A stretch of 64,000 nt of DNA from an uncultured Clostridia bacterium. GTDB lineage: Bacteria > Bacillota > Clostridia > Oscillospirales > Ruminococcaceae. The notes under the pieces are model-generated. The model ran no database searches, was not told the origin of the DNA, and worked only from the letters and a program-made list of their open reading frames with translations. Positions 16,039-25,010 of the stretch are shown here, one piece after another (position 1 is the stretch's first letter; every line of letters begins with the position of its first letter). The stretch spans positions 59,945-123,944 of the forward strand of contig CAMNXF010000008.1 in NCBI GenBank assembly GCA_946567425.1, in the 5' to 3' direction. The position numbers and the translations under genes were made by a program.

Positions 16039-16563
16039 ATGTGGAAAAAAGAGATTTTTAACGTCAAAAACCTGACTCGGCTGGCTTTGGTCGCGGCAAT
16101 GTATACGGCGCTTACGATAGCGCTTTGGTTTATGTCTTATGGCGGCGTTCAGTACCGTATCGCGGAAGTGCTGGTTCTGTTGTGTTTCTACCGCAAGGAC
16201 TACGCGCCCGCACTTATCGTCGGCTGTCTTATTGCCAATATGTTCAGTGAAATGGGACTTATGGACATTGTTTTCGGAACGCTTGCAACAGCGATCGCGG
16301 TAATTCCCATGTACCATGTAAAAAACATATATCTCGCTGCGCTGCTGCCGATAGTCAGCAACGGGATAATCGTAGGCATAGAACTTACCATAGCATTCGG
16401 CACTCCTCTTTGGATCAATATGCTGACCGTAGCATTCGGCGAGTTTGTGGTAGTGGGAATACTCGGAGTTGCTGTTTTTAAGCTGATATTTGAAAAAAGG
16501 CCCGCGATGCTGCGCTTGATAGGCTCAACGCGCGGAACTCAAAAGGTAAACGAAAGTGTTTGA
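16039..16563 (+). CDS. queT: QueT family transporter, queuosine precursor (ECF S component)
   Basis: A 174-residue hydrophobic protein of the QueT (COG4708) family. It has about six membrane segments, and the motifs MYTALTIALWFMSYGGVQYR and RIAEVLVLLCFYRKDYAPAL near the N-terminus are diagnostic. QueT is the substrate-binding S component of an ECF-type importer, probably for preQ1/preQ0. The riboswitch just upstream supports that role. The shared ECF energising module is not in this window. The SD CAAGGAG is inside the riboswitch tail. Confidence 0.93.
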   Translation: MWKKEIFNVKNLTRLALVAAMYTALTIALWFMSYGGVQYRIAEVLVLLCFYRKDYAPALIVGCLIANMFSEMGLMDIVFGTLATAIAVIPMYHVKNIYLAALLPIVSNGIIVGIELTIAFGTPLWINMLTVAFGEFVVVGILGVAVFKLIFEKRPAMLRLIGSTRGTQKVNESV

Positions 16564-16595
16564 TTTTTAACCGAAAGAATTTGCAAAATATTAAG

Positions 16596-16640
16596 AACGG
16601 CTTGATCTCTACGGGCGACAGAGATCAAGCCGTTTACTTA
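16596..16640 (+). terminator. Terminator after queT
   Basis: A long stem, AACGGCTTGATCTCT (16596-16610) with AGAGATCAAGCCGTT (16620-16634), 15 bp with a 9-nt loop. The T tract is weak (TACTTATTG). It may also end the converging ABC transporter transcript. Confidence 0.8.
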
Positions 16641-16658
16641 TTGATTTTAGAGCAGCCG

Positions 16659-17561
16659 TCAAAATTCGGGTCTTTCTTCTTCGGTGTTGTCGATCTTCTT
16701 TGCGCCGAGTACCCCGAGCGCGAGGAAGAACATCAACACCGCTACAACGACGGATATTCCCATCCCGACGAGAATGCTCGGCATTGACGCGGCGAAATCA
16801 AAGCCCTCCATTGCCATATATGTGGGAAGCGTGATGAGCGTGAACGGATTGTAATCGGTAAGTCCCATTCCCACAAACAGAGACTGCACCAACGACTGCC
16901 CGATAAACACCAGCACTGCCGCAACGCCGGGGCGCGAGGTGCAAAGCCCTATCGACATATAAACGCAGACCGCGAACAGCATATACACCGAGTACATAGC
17001 CGCCGAAAGGAACATTGCCGCGTCCGTGATGTGGTTGTTCGGGAAGAGCGCGTTGCAGAGAAGTCCCGTTACGATAACGCTTATAAACGTCAGCGCGAAC
17101 GTAAACAGCGGGTAGATGACGAACTTGGGCAAAAGGTAGTTTTTGTACTCCAGACCGCTGCACATCGGCACTATCGTCGCGCGTTTCTTCTGCTCGCCGC
17201 CCGAGGCAGCCATAAGGATAAGCATAACGATAAGCAGCGAAAGCCCGCTGAATGTCGAAATACATGACGAGAAAATCATTCCCGCGTCGGAGTACACTGA
17301 CATTATTTCCTCCATGCCGATATCCATACCGCCAAACGGGTCTGTTCCCGCCGAAGCCGCCATACCGCCCGCGACCGCCGCGAACACCGAGCTGTCCGCA
17401 CCGCTCGTATTCAGGTCGACCATTTCCATTATCGCGCCCATCATTCTGAACATAAGCGGCTGCGACAGCGCAAACGAGAATATCGCCGCGATTATCCCGA
17501 ACAGTCTGCCAGTGCGGGTGAAATGCGACCATTCCTTTTTAAAGCTGTATTTAAGCTGCAT
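16659..17561 (-). CDS. ABC-2 type permease
   Basis: A 300-residue integral membrane protein with about six hydrophobic spans. The first covers LFGIIAAIFSFALSQPLMF, followed by a long extracytoplasmic loop rich in Gly, Ala and Met (MGAIMEMVDLNTSGADSS and following). It is preceded by its ATPase, whose stop lies 1 bp before this ATG (TGAAATG). Together they form a two-gene ABC exporter of the type often governed by YtrA-like GntR repressors. Substrate is unknown. ATG 17561 is chosen for spacing from GGTGG and lack of an SD further upstream. Confidence 0.85.
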   Translation of the reverse strand: MQLKYSFKKEWSHFTRTGRLFGIIAAIFSFALSQPLMFRMMGAIMEMVDLNTSGADSSVFAAVAGGMAASAGTDPFGGMDIGMEEIMSVYSDAGMIFSSCISTFSGLSLLIVMLILMAASGGEQKKRATIVPMCSGLEYKNYLLPKFVIYPLFTFALTFISVIVTGLLCNALFPNNHITDAAMFLSAAMYSVYMLFAVCVYMSIGLCTSRPGVAAVLVFIGQSLVQSLFVGMGLTDYNPFTLITLPTYMAMEGFDFAASMPSILVGMGISVVVAVLMFFLALGVLGAKKIDNTEEERPEF

Positions 17562-17562
17562 T

Positions 17563-18453
17563 TCAGCCCACCACCTTTCTGAATACCTCTTCAAGCGTCG
17601 CCGTGCCGATATTGAAATTCTCGGCGACCATATCGTTTTCAGCAAGCAGCTTCATCAGCCGCCGTGCCGTGTCCTCGGCGTTCTCCGTGCCGAAACGGAA
17701 CCAGCCCGTTTCGTTGTTGAATTCCGCCCTCGCGAAATCGACCTTAAGCAGCGCTATCTTGTTTTCCTGCGTTAAACTGCGCAGCCTTATGTTGACTATG
17801 TCGCCGCCGTACTTGCGCATTACCGCGTTTATTTCGCCCTCCTCGGCGAGAACTCCGCCGTTCATTATGCCGATACGGTTAGCCACGCGTTCAACGTCCG
17901 AAAGAATGTGCGTTGACAGAACGATAGTACAGCCCATAGCCTTAAGCCTGTTGATTATCGAAATAACCTCGACGCGCCCCTGCGGGTCGAGCGCCGACGT
18001 CGGCTCGTCGAAAATCAGAAGATCGGGATTGCGGTATATCGCCGCGCCCATTCCGAGACGCTGGGTCATTCCGCGCGAGAAGCCCTTTGAGCGTCTGTCC
18101 GCCGCGTCGCGCAGCCCCACGATATCAAGCACCTCCTCGGTGCGCTTGGCGATGTCGCCCTCGTAGTTCACGCACGCCGCGATGTACTCCAGATACTCGC
18201 GCGCCGTCATATATCCGAAAATAGTCGGGCTTTCGGGGAGATAGCCTATCCGTATCTTCCGCTCTCCGTTTCCAAGCGTGACCTCACCTTCGTCCTTGGG
18301 GATAACATTCGCAATGATGTTCATCGTTGTGGTCTTTCCGCAGCCGTTCCTCCCCAGAAATCCGTAAACGTCGCCGTCGTTGATATCCATATTCAGCCCC
18401 CGAAGCACAGGAAAGGCTTTATAGCTTTTCTTTAAATTCCTTATTGTGACCAT
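17563..18453 (-). CDS. ABC transporter ATP-binding protein
   Basis: A 296-residue ATPase. Walker A is GRNGCGKTTT (about 36-45), the signature region is GFSRGMTQRLGMGAA (variant of LSGGQ), Walker B LLIFDEPTSALDP, and the switch His LSTH. The C-terminal 80 residues form the accessory domain of ABC-2 exporters (CcmA/NatA-like). ATG 18453 has the SD GGGAGG; upstream in-frame codons would read through the operator. It is the first gene of the exporter operon. Confidence 0.92.
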   Translation of the reverse strand: MVTIRNLKKSYKAFPVLRGLNMDINDGDVYGFLGRNGCGKTTTMNIIANVIPKDEGEVTLGNGERKIRIGYLPESPTIFGYMTAREYLEYIAACVNYEGDIAKRTEEVLDIVGLRDAADRRSKGFSRGMTQRLGMGAAIYRNPDLLIFDEPTSALDPQGRVEVISIINRLKAMGCTIVLSTHILSDVERVANRIGIMNGGVLAEEGEINAVMRKYGGDIVNIRLRSLTQENKIALLKVDFARAEFNNETGWFRFGTENAEDTARRLMKLLAENDMVAENFNIGTATLEEVFRKVVG

Positions 18454-18503
18454 TGTTCCTCCCTTTTTAAAAGGCAAAAGACCGCGCCGCTGCACGGCTG
18501 TTG

Positions 18504-18556
18504 ATATTGTATATGTATCATATATACAATATAGCACAACTATATACGTTTGTCAA
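18504..18556 (-). promoter_or_regulatory. Promoter with a perfect palindromic operator for the ABC exporter
   Basis: On the minus strand TTGACA (18556-18551), 17 bp, TATATT (18533-18528). The -10 overlaps a perfect 11-bp inverted repeat: ATATTGTATAT (18504-18514), a 7-bp spacer, and ATATACAATAT (18522-18532). A dimeric repressor bound here would block the promoter. The AT-rich wording fits GntR/YtrA-like sites, but no such gene is in the window. Confidence 0.8.
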
Positions 18557-18591
18557 TAGGTTTTTAAAAAATTTTTTCATTTTTTTAGCTC

Positions 18592-18620
18592 TTTACATTA
18601 TGCGCGTTTTGTGGTATAAT
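18592..18620 (+). promoter_or_regulatory. Promoter of the HAD phosphatase gene
   Basis: TTTACA (18592-18597), 17 bp, TATAAT (18615-18620). It points away from the ABC exporter promoter. Confidence 0.75.
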
Positions 18621-18693
18621 ATAAATAAGCGTTTTCGGAAACGCTTGAACATATTATATAATAAGGATAAGCAGCTTGCTGCGGGTGATTTTT

Positions 18694-19254
18694 TTGAAGA
18701 AAAAGTATTACATATTTGACTTGGACGGAACTCTCTGCGACAGTATGGGCTTGTGGAGGTCAGAAACAGCTCACATTGATGACTTCCGCGATCCCGAGCT
18801 TATGGAGCCTGCCTACGCCAAAATGCGCGGGCATTACCGCAGCGAAGTCCGTCTGAAGCCCGGCGTGAAAGAGTACCTTGAAAAAGCGCGCGCCGAGGGC
18901 ATAAAGATGTGCATAGCCACGGGAACGCGCCGCGACACTGCCGAGCCGTTCTTGGAGCGCACGGGAATAATGGAGTTTATGGAGTTTTTCATCGACTGCC
19001 ACGAGGTCGGGCGGTTCAAGGAGAACCCCGACATTTACCTATGCGCAGCGGAGCGGCTGGGCGCGGATATTTCGGATTGCGCGGTGTTTGAGGACGCGGA
19101 GTACAGCGCTAGGACGGCAAAGCGCGCGGGCTTCTGCGTTGTCGGAATTATCGACGAGGTGACAAGCACGGAGGGCGACGTGCGCAAATTCGCCGATATC
19201 ACGGTGAGCGATTGGCGGGAGCTTGACGGTCTGTCGCCGATCGTCCGCAATTGA
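18694..19254 (+). CDS. HAD-superfamily phosphatase (phosphoglycolate phosphatase-like)
   Basis: About 186 residues with motif I YYIFDLDGTLCD at the very start, motif II CIATGTRR, and motif III/IV KENPDIYLCAAERLG then CAVFEDAEYSARTAKRAG. A helical cap lies between motifs I and II, as in subclass I enzymes such as phosphoglycolate phosphatase and beta-phosphoglucomutase. The substrate is not evident. The start is uncertain: no ATG is available, and TTG 18694 lies 5 nt after a GGGTGAT SD-like segment. GTG 18685 and TTG 18676 are in frame. Confidence 0.85.
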   Translation: MKKKYYIFDLDGTLCDSMGLWRSETAHIDDFRDPELMEPAYAKMRGHYRSEVRLKPGVKEYLEKARAEGIKMCIATGTRRDTAEPFLERTGIMEFMEFFIDCHEVGRFKENPDIYLCAAERLGADISDCAVFEDAEYSARTAKRAGFCVVGIIDEVTSTEGDVRKFADITVSDWRELDGLSPIVRN

Positions 19255-19335
19255 CAGGCGGCAGAGCGCTCGCAATTGTTGCGGTATGGAGTAATCAAAA
19301 AGAAACTAGTTTGACGTTAAAAATAAGGAGGATAT

Positions 19336-20607
19336 ATGGATATTTTAATTATCGGCGGCGGCGGTCGTGAACACGCAATAGCGGCGGCACTGGCAAAGTC
19401 TCCCAAGACGGGCAGGCTGTATTGCGCTCCCGGAAACGGCGGCATCGCGGCACTCGCGGAGTGCTTTCCCGAGGTAAAGGCGACGGACATTGACGGCGCG
19501 GTCACATTGGCAAAAAGGCTCAAGCCCGATTACGTTTTCGTAGCGCCCGACGACCCGTTGGTAATGGGTATGGTCGACAAGCTCGAGGCGGAGGGCTTCA
19601 AGACGTTCGGACCGCGCGCGAACGCGGCTATTCTTGAGGGCAGCAAGGCGTTTTCAAAGGGAATAATGAAGAAGTACGGCATACCGACGGCAGCGTATGA
19701 GACGTTTACAGACGAGGAAAAGGCAGTCGCATACATAAAGGAGCAAAACAGCTATCCCGCGGTCATCAAGGCGGATGGTCTGGCGCTCGGCAAGGGCGTT
19801 ATCATCGCCAAGGATTTTGAAGAGGCAAAGGCTGCCGTGCATTCGATGCTGGTCGATGGAAAGTTCGGCAAGAGCGGCTCGGATATAGTTATTGAGGAGT
19901 TTATGGACGGCACGGAGGTAACGGTGCTTGCGTTCACGGACGGCAAGAGCGTAAAGCCCATGGTGTCGTCAATGGATCACAAACGCGCATACGACAACGA
20001 CGAGGGATTGAATACGGGCGGAATGGGCACGATCGCGCCTAATCCGCTGTACACACCCGAAATAGCCGAGGAGTGCATGGAGAAAATATTCATCCCGACT
20101 GTAAAGGCGATGAGCGCCGAGGGCAGACCGTTCAAGGGCTGTCTGTACTTCGGGCTGATGCTCACGTCAAAGGGCGCAAAGGTGGTCGAGTACAACTGCC
20201 GCTTCGGCGATCCCGAAACTCAAGTAGTTCTGCCGCTGCTGGAAACGGATCTCGCGGATATTATGGAGGCGATAACCGAGGAGCGTCTCGGCGAGCTCGA
20301 CATAAAGTGGAGCAATAAGTCGTGCGCGTGCGTAGTTATGGCGAGCGGCGGCTATCCCGAAAAGTACGAGACGGGCAAGTCGATAAGCGGTCTGGACGAA
20401 AGGGGTCAGTGCGCAGACGCTTACGTTTACCACGCGGGCACCAAGCTCGCGGACGGGAAGTATCTTACGGCGGGCGGACGCGTTCTGGGCGTTACGGTGA
20501 CGGGTGATGATCTGAGGTCAGCGCTTGACGCGGCGTATAAGGCGGTCGGCGGCATATCGTTCGAGAAAGCGCATTACCGCAAGGATATCGGCAAGAAAGC
20601 GTTATAA
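19336..20607 (+). CDS. purD: Phosphoribosylamine-glycine ligase (GARS)
   Basis: A 423-residue ATP-grasp enzyme that joins glycine to 5-phosphoribosylamine in de novo purine synthesis. Landmarks are IIGGGGREHAIAAALAKS at the N-terminus, PAVIKADGLALGKGVI (ATP-binding B-loop), GLNTGGMGTIAPNPLY, and YNCRFGDPETQVVLPLLETD with metal ligands. Full family length. SD AAGGAGGA precedes the ATG. The other pur genes are not adjacent, which is a little unusual. Confidence 0.97.
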   Translation: MDILIIGGGGREHAIAAALAKSPKTGRLYCAPGNGGIAALAECFPEVKATDIDGAVTLAKRLKPDYVFVAPDDPLVMGMVDKLEAEGFKTFGPRANAAILEGSKAFSKGIMKKYGIPTAAYETFTDEEKAVAYIKEQNSYPAVIKADGLALGKGVIIAKDFEEAKAAVHSMLVDGKFGKSGSDIVIEEFMDGTEVTVLAFTDGKSVKPMVSSMDHKRAYDNDEGLNTGGMGTIAPNPLYTPEIAEECMEKIFIPTVKAMSAEGRPFKGCLYFGLMLTSKGAKVVEYNCRFGDPETQVVLPLLETDLADIMEAITEERLGELDIKWSNKSCACVVMASGGYPEKYETGKSISGLDERGQCADAYVYHAGTKLADGKYLTAGGRVLGVTVTGDDLRSALDAAYKAVGGISFEKAHYRKDIGKKAL

Positions 20608-20609
20608 TT

Positions 20610-21725
20610 ATGATTTACAATTATGTTGCTCCGTGCCATTTCGGCTTGGAGAAAACACTCACATTCGAGATAAAGAAGATCGGCGGCGAAAACGTCGTCA
20701 CCGAAAACGGCAGAGTATTCTTTTCGGGTAGCTCGGAGGTCTGCGCCAAAGCAAACGTGTTTCTGCGGACGGCGGAGCGCGTCTACGTTGTCCTCGGGCG
20801 GTTTCGGGCGGTAACGTTCGACGAGCTGTTCGAGGGTATCCGTCGGCTGCCGCTGTCGGAGTTCATAGGCAGAACGGACAGCTTCCCGAATAACGGACAC
20901 TCGCTTAATTCCAAGCTGTCAAGCGTTCCCGCGATACAGAAGATTGTCAAAAAGGCAATGGCGGTGAACCTCGGCAAGGCTTACGGAATGAGCGTCCTCC
21001 CCGAGAACGGCGCGGAGTGTCGCATACGTTTTTCGCTGATGAAGGACGAGTTTACGCTTATGCTCGACACGAGCGGACAGGGGCTTCACAAGCGTGGTTA
21101 CCGCCGCGACAGCAATGCCGCGCCCATTCGCGAGACGCTTGCGGCGGGTATCGTCGACATCGCGAGAGTTCGCGCGGGAGACGTCGTCTGCGATCCGTTC
21201 TGCGGCTCGGGAACGCTGCTTATCGAGTCGGCGATGAAAGCGCTGGATATCGCGCCGGGGCTTAACAGGCGGTTTGCAGGCGAGCATCTGAGGTTTCTGC
21301 CGGGCAGGGTCTGGGCTTCCGCGCGCGAAGAGGCGCGTTCTCTTATTAAAAAGGACGGCGATTTTCGCGCCGTCGGTTTCGACATAGACAAGGAATGCGC
21401 CGAATTGACGGCGGCAAACGCAAAAATAGCGGGCGTCGGCGAATATGTAACGGTCGGGCGCCGCGACATCCGCAATTTCGCGTACCCAGACGGAAAAGTC
21501 AAAATATTGACGAACCCTCCCTACGGAGAACGTATGCTGGAAATATCCGAGGCCCGGGAGATATACGGGATAATGGGCGAAAAATTTCTCCCGCTCAACG
21601 GAAACGAGCTTTACGCAATAACGCCCGATGAGGAGTTCGAGAGCATTTTCGGCGCGAAAGCCGACAAGAACCGAAAGCTATACAACGGTATGATGATGTG
21701 CAGATTATATTCATATTTCAGGTGA
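20610..21725 (+). CDS. THUMP-domain RNA methyltransferase (RlmL/YpsC-like)
   Basis: A 371-residue class I methylase. The N-terminal 150 residues form a ferredoxin-like/THUMP RNA-binding part. The catalytic part begins with DSNAAPIRETLAAGIV and VCDPFCGSGTLLIESAMKA (SAM loop) and holds the NPPYGERM motif expected for N2-guanine methylation of 23S rRNA. This fits YpsC of Firmicutes, equivalent to the N-terminal half of E. coli RlmL. The start follows the purD stop by 2 bp, so the two are cotranscribed. Confidence 0.9.
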   Translation: MIYNYVAPCHFGLEKTLTFEIKKIGGENVVTENGRVFFSGSSEVCAKANVFLRTAERVYVVLGRFRAVTFDELFEGIRRLPLSEFIGRTDSFPNNGHSLNSKLSSVPAIQKIVKKAMAVNLGKAYGMSVLPENGAECRIRFSLMKDEFTLMLDTSGQGLHKRGYRRDSNAAPIRETLAAGIVDIARVRAGDVVCDPFCGSGTLLIESAMKALDIAPGLNRRFAGEHLRFLPGRVWASAREEARSLIKKDGDFRAVGFDIDKECAELTAANAKIAGVGEYVTVGRRDIRNFAYPDGKVKILTNPPYGERMLEISEAREIYGIMGEKFLPLNGNELYAITPDEEFESIFGAKADKNRKLYNGMMMCRLYSYFR

Positions 21726-21735
21726 ACGATCATTC

Positions 21736-23901
21736 ATGAAAAAAAGAAACAAACCCGGGTTTTACGGCACGGAGATCGCCGCGTCGCTGCTGTATCTGTG
21801 CTCGATAAGCGCGGCTCTTATGTACGTGCTGTGCCGCAGCCACGCTGCCGTCTGCACCGTGATAATGACGGCGGTAAGCTGCGGAATGTATATGATATTC
21901 TACGCGCTCAGACGGAGGAAGTTTTTTTCTCTGCTTGCTTTTATCGTGCTTTTTTTCGTGGTGTATTCCGTCGTCGGGATAGTCGGAAGCCCTTATGTTT
22001 CGCCGTCGTTTATGGAGTTTATTTTCCGCTCGTCGGATTTTTTCAGCCCCGTTTACGCTGCTGCGGCGATAGTGATGTTCTCGTTTATAATCGCGTTTCC
22101 GACCTGTTATTTCTCTGCGTATCTGCCCAGACCCTGCTTTCTGCTGCTGCCCGCGTTCGTTCCGCTGATACTCGCGGCGAGAACCATGGGCGGTATGCCC
22201 GCGGGGTATATGGTGTTTATGGCGGTCGGGTTTATGCTTGCGGCGGCGGGAATAGCACGCCCCGAGTTCTCGGCGGAGAACACCTACGTCGACGACAAGC
22301 GTGCGCGGCGGGAGCGGCTTATCGTCATGGGCGCGGCGGGAGTTATCGCGGCGGCGCTGCTTTTTGTTGTTCCGAAAAACGACAACACGCCCATGCTGCA
22401 ATACATAGATTCGGTTCTGATGTCGCAGAAAAACGCGTTTTTCGGCACGAGAGCGCTCTCCAATTTTATAGAGACCTCGCAGCCCAACCGAGGCAACAAC
22501 AACCCCTCGACGGATATACTGTTCTACGCGCAGACGACGCACCCTGTAAACGTAAGCCGCTGGTCGTTCGACATTTACAAGGGCAACGAGGGCTGGACGT
22601 TCAACGGCGAATTTTCAACGGGAGCGCAAAACTGGGAGGACGGCAGACGACAGCTCAGCCCCGATTCGCTTATCTATTCCCTGAAAAATGGGGTTTCCGA
22701 GGGAAAACTCGCCGAATATAAGAACGAGCTTGACGCGGTGAGCGTACAGCCGCGTTTTGAACACTCGGCGCGTATGACGATACGGGTGGTGGACAACAGT
22801 TCAACAGCGGTCGTAATGCACCCCTCGCAGACCTTCGGCGCGAACGTTACCGCGCCATCGGGCGAGACTGCGCGCACATACCGCAACTTCAAGGACGAAA
22901 TCTTCACCAAAAACGCGTTCGGCAGAAATCCAACATATATGCTCGAATATTACACCGATCAGCCAAACGAACAGTTCCTCGATATGCTGACGCGCGTCGA
23001 TTTCCGCGATCTGTTAAGCGATGCGGCGCGCGAGGGCGTTATTTCCGAGAGCGTCCGCGATGAGTTCGCAATGGAGAGCGATATGGCGGAGCTGTACTAT
23101 ATGGCGGGACTTGACGGAACGGTCACGGAGTGCATACAGGCGGTCGCCGACGAGATAACGTCGGGGCTTGACAACGATTACGAAAAGGCGCTGGCGATAG
23201 AACGCTGGTTCGGCGAGGCAGAGTTTGTGTACGATATGGATTTCGTGCCCGACAGCGCCGAAGCGGAGTACTTTATGTTCGACAGCAAGCGCGGTATCTG
23301 CACCGATTTCGCGACAGCATCGACGCTGCTGCTCAGGGCGGCGGGTATTCCCGCGCGGTACACCGAGGGCTTTGTGCTCAAGGAGGACTCCGTTGACGCT
23401 TACGGGCGCTTTTCCGTGACGGCGGCGAACGCTCACGCTTATTCGACCGCGTATATCGAGGGCTACGGCTGGCTGGAGATCGACGGCACGCGCTATGCAG
23501 AGGTCAGCGACGGCACGGAGGAACTGACGGTAATAATGACGGTTATTGTCGTTGCGGCGGCTGTTCTGTTGATTTTAGGGATAATTTTCCGCAGACAGAT
23601 CTCCGAAACGGTTTTCGCGGTCGTCTACCGTTTCAGGAGTGAAAACGGAAAGGTACGCGCGGTGTATCTCAGAACGCGCGGACTTGCGTGCAATATCGCC
23701 GAACGTGAGCCGCAGAGCACGACTGCCGAAGAGGTACGTGACATAATTTCCCGCACGCTTTCGCTGGATAAAGAGGCTGACGAAATAACGAACGCGGCGA
23801 ACGAGCTGTTCTACGGCGGCGGGAAACCGAACGCCGATACGAAACGGCTTTATAACGACTATAAGACGATCCGCAAGGTGAAGAGGAGCAGACGGAGATG
23901 A
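21736..23901 (+). CDS. Membrane transglutaminase-like (TgpA-type) protein
   Basis: A 721-residue protein. The first 220 residues hold about six membrane helices. A large extracytoplasmic region follows, with a transglutaminase-like fold near residues 480-600: catalytic Cys in SKRGICTDFATASTLLLRAAG, His in AANAHAYSTAYIEG and Asp in WLEIDGTR. One further helix (TVIMTVIVVAAAVLLILG) leads to a cytoplasmic tail of about 120 residues. This is the layout of TgpA/YebA proteins, usually next to DUF58 and MoxR. DUF58 follows with a 4-bp overlap; MoxR is not present. Confidence 0.85.
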   Translation: MKKRNKPGFYGTEIAASLLYLCSISAALMYVLCRSHAAVCTVIMTAVSCGMYMIFYALRRRKFFSLLAFIVLFFVVYSVVGIVGSPYVSPSFMEFIFRSSDFFSPVYAAAAIVMFSFIIAFPTCYFSAYLPRPCFLLLPAFVPLILAARTMGGMPAGYMVFMAVGFMLAAAGIARPEFSAENTYVDDKRARRERLIVMGAAGVIAAALLFVVPKNDNTPMLQYIDSVLMSQKNAFFGTRALSNFIETSQPNRGNNNPSTDILFYAQTTHPVNVSRWSFDIYKGNEGWTFNGEFSTGAQNWEDGRRQLSPDSLIYSLKNGVSEGKLAEYKNELDAVSVQPRFEHSARMTIRVVDNSSTAVVMHPSQTFGANVTAPSGETARTYRNFKDEIFTKNAFGRNPTYMLEYYTDQPNEQFLDMLTRVDFRDLLSDAAREGVISESVRDEFAMESDMAELYYMAGLDGTVTECIQAVADEITSGLDNDYEKALAIERWFGEAEFVYDMDFVPDSAEAEYFMFDSKRGICTDFATASTLLLRAAGIPARYTEGFVLKEDSVDAYGRFSVTAANAHAYSTAYIEGYGWLEIDGTRYAEVSDGTEELTVIMTVIVVAAAVLLILGIIFRRQISETVFAVVYRFRSENGKVRAVYLRTRGLACNIAEREPQSTTAEEVRDIISRTLSLDKEADEITNAANELFYGGGKPNADTKRLYNDYKTIRKVKRSRRR

Positions 23902-24836
23902 CACATATTATAAGCTATTTCCAGGCGCTGCTTTTTTCGGCGCTGTTTCTGGTGTTCATCAACGCCGAAATAGGCTGGGCGCTGATCTACATTATCGGCG
24001 CAGCGATAGTCGTCTCTGTGACTACGTTTCTGATCTCGCGCAAGCGCTTTACCGTTGAGCTGCGTGAGCTTTCGGGCGTGTGCGAGTGCGGACGGAGCAT
24101 CGAATTTGAGATAATTCTCAAAAAGAACGGTTTTTGCGTAATTCCGTTTGTCGAGCTTTGCGTTATCGCAAGCGGAGCGGTCAACATACGCACCTCTCTG
24201 ATATTCCGCAAAAAGGTTTCGGTGAACGGCAGATTTAAAGCGGAGCACAGCGGGCTTAACAAGGTCACGCTGGATAAAGTTGTTATCCGCGATTTTCTCG
24301 GACTGCTGCAATTCAAAATACCCGTGGAGCAGACCACACAGGTCGCCGTGCTTCCGCGTCTGATCGAGTACGATGGACCCGAGGTAAAGCCGAATATGCT
24401 GCCATCCGAGGCGGAAGAAGCAGAAGAGGGCGTTACCGTAATGAACGGCGGAATGCCCGGATATGAGCACCGCGAGTACGTTCCGGGAGACTCGCCGCGT
24501 CGCGTGAATTACAAGCTGTCAGCTAAACGGCAGCGCCTTATGGTGCGCCTTGACGAGAGCAACGGCTATGCGACGACAAATCTCTACATTTCGGGAAACG
24601 GTATGCCGATTTGCTGCGATAAAGCGTTCGCTCTGGCGAGCAGGCTGATAATTCGCGGAGGAACGGTGAAAATAACTCATAAGGGTGAGGAGCGCACGGC
24701 GGCAACCCCCGAAACTCTCGACAGAATGAGGGAGTGGCTGGCGTTCCGCGAGTATGCCGAGACACCCGACGGCATTTCCGAACAGCCTCCCCCCGATACG
24801 GCGGTGGTATTCTCGGGGAACGGAATAATAAATTAG
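23898..24836 (+). CDS. DUF58 domain protein
   Basis: A 312-residue protein with two N-terminal membrane helices (ALLFSALFLVFINAEIGWAL and following), a beta-rich middle and the DUF58 hallmark REYVPGDSPRRVNYKLSAK near residues 195-213. DUF58 proteins contain a vWA-like fold and work with MoxR AAA ATPases and TgpA-like transglutaminases, apparently at the cell envelope. The gene overlaps the transglutaminase gene by 4 bp. Confidence 0.85.
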   Translation: MTHIISYFQALLFSALFLVFINAEIGWALIYIIGAAIVVSVTTFLISRKRFTVELRELSGVCECGRSIEFEIILKKNGFCVIPFVELCVIASGAVNIRTSLIFRKKVSVNGRFKAEHSGLNKVTLDKVVIRDFLGLLQFKIPVEQTTQVAVLPRLIEYDGPEVKPNMLPSEAEEAEEGVTVMNGGMPGYEHREYVPGDSPRRVNYKLSAKRQRLMVRLDESNGYATTNLYISGNGMPICCDKAFALASRLIIRGGTVKITHKGEERTAATPETLDRMREWLAFREYAETPDGISEQPPPDTAVVFSGNGIIN

Positions 24837-24924
24837 TAATTAAAGGTTGTTTGTGCAAAATTGCCAAAAAATTACTGTTAAATATTAAAAATTCTCCAAA
24901 TTAGATTATCACACACAAAAAATC

Positions 24925-24953
24925 TTGCAAAATATTGAAAAGTAATATATAAT
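24925..24953 (+). promoter_or_regulatory. Promoter of pgi
   Basis: TTGCAA (24925-24930), 17 bp, TATAAT (24948-24953), in an AT-rich gap (24837-25010) that otherwise holds nothing recognisable. Confidence 0.75.
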
Positions 24954-25010
24954 AAGAGTAGAGCATAACGCCGAAAAAAATACGGCGATCTGGAAAGGAG
25001 TAATTATTCT

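Noticed and set aside
21730..22542. 270-codon minus-strand frame opposite the transglutaminase gene
   Set aside because: Arg/His-rich translation without domains, fully antisense to a clear gene.
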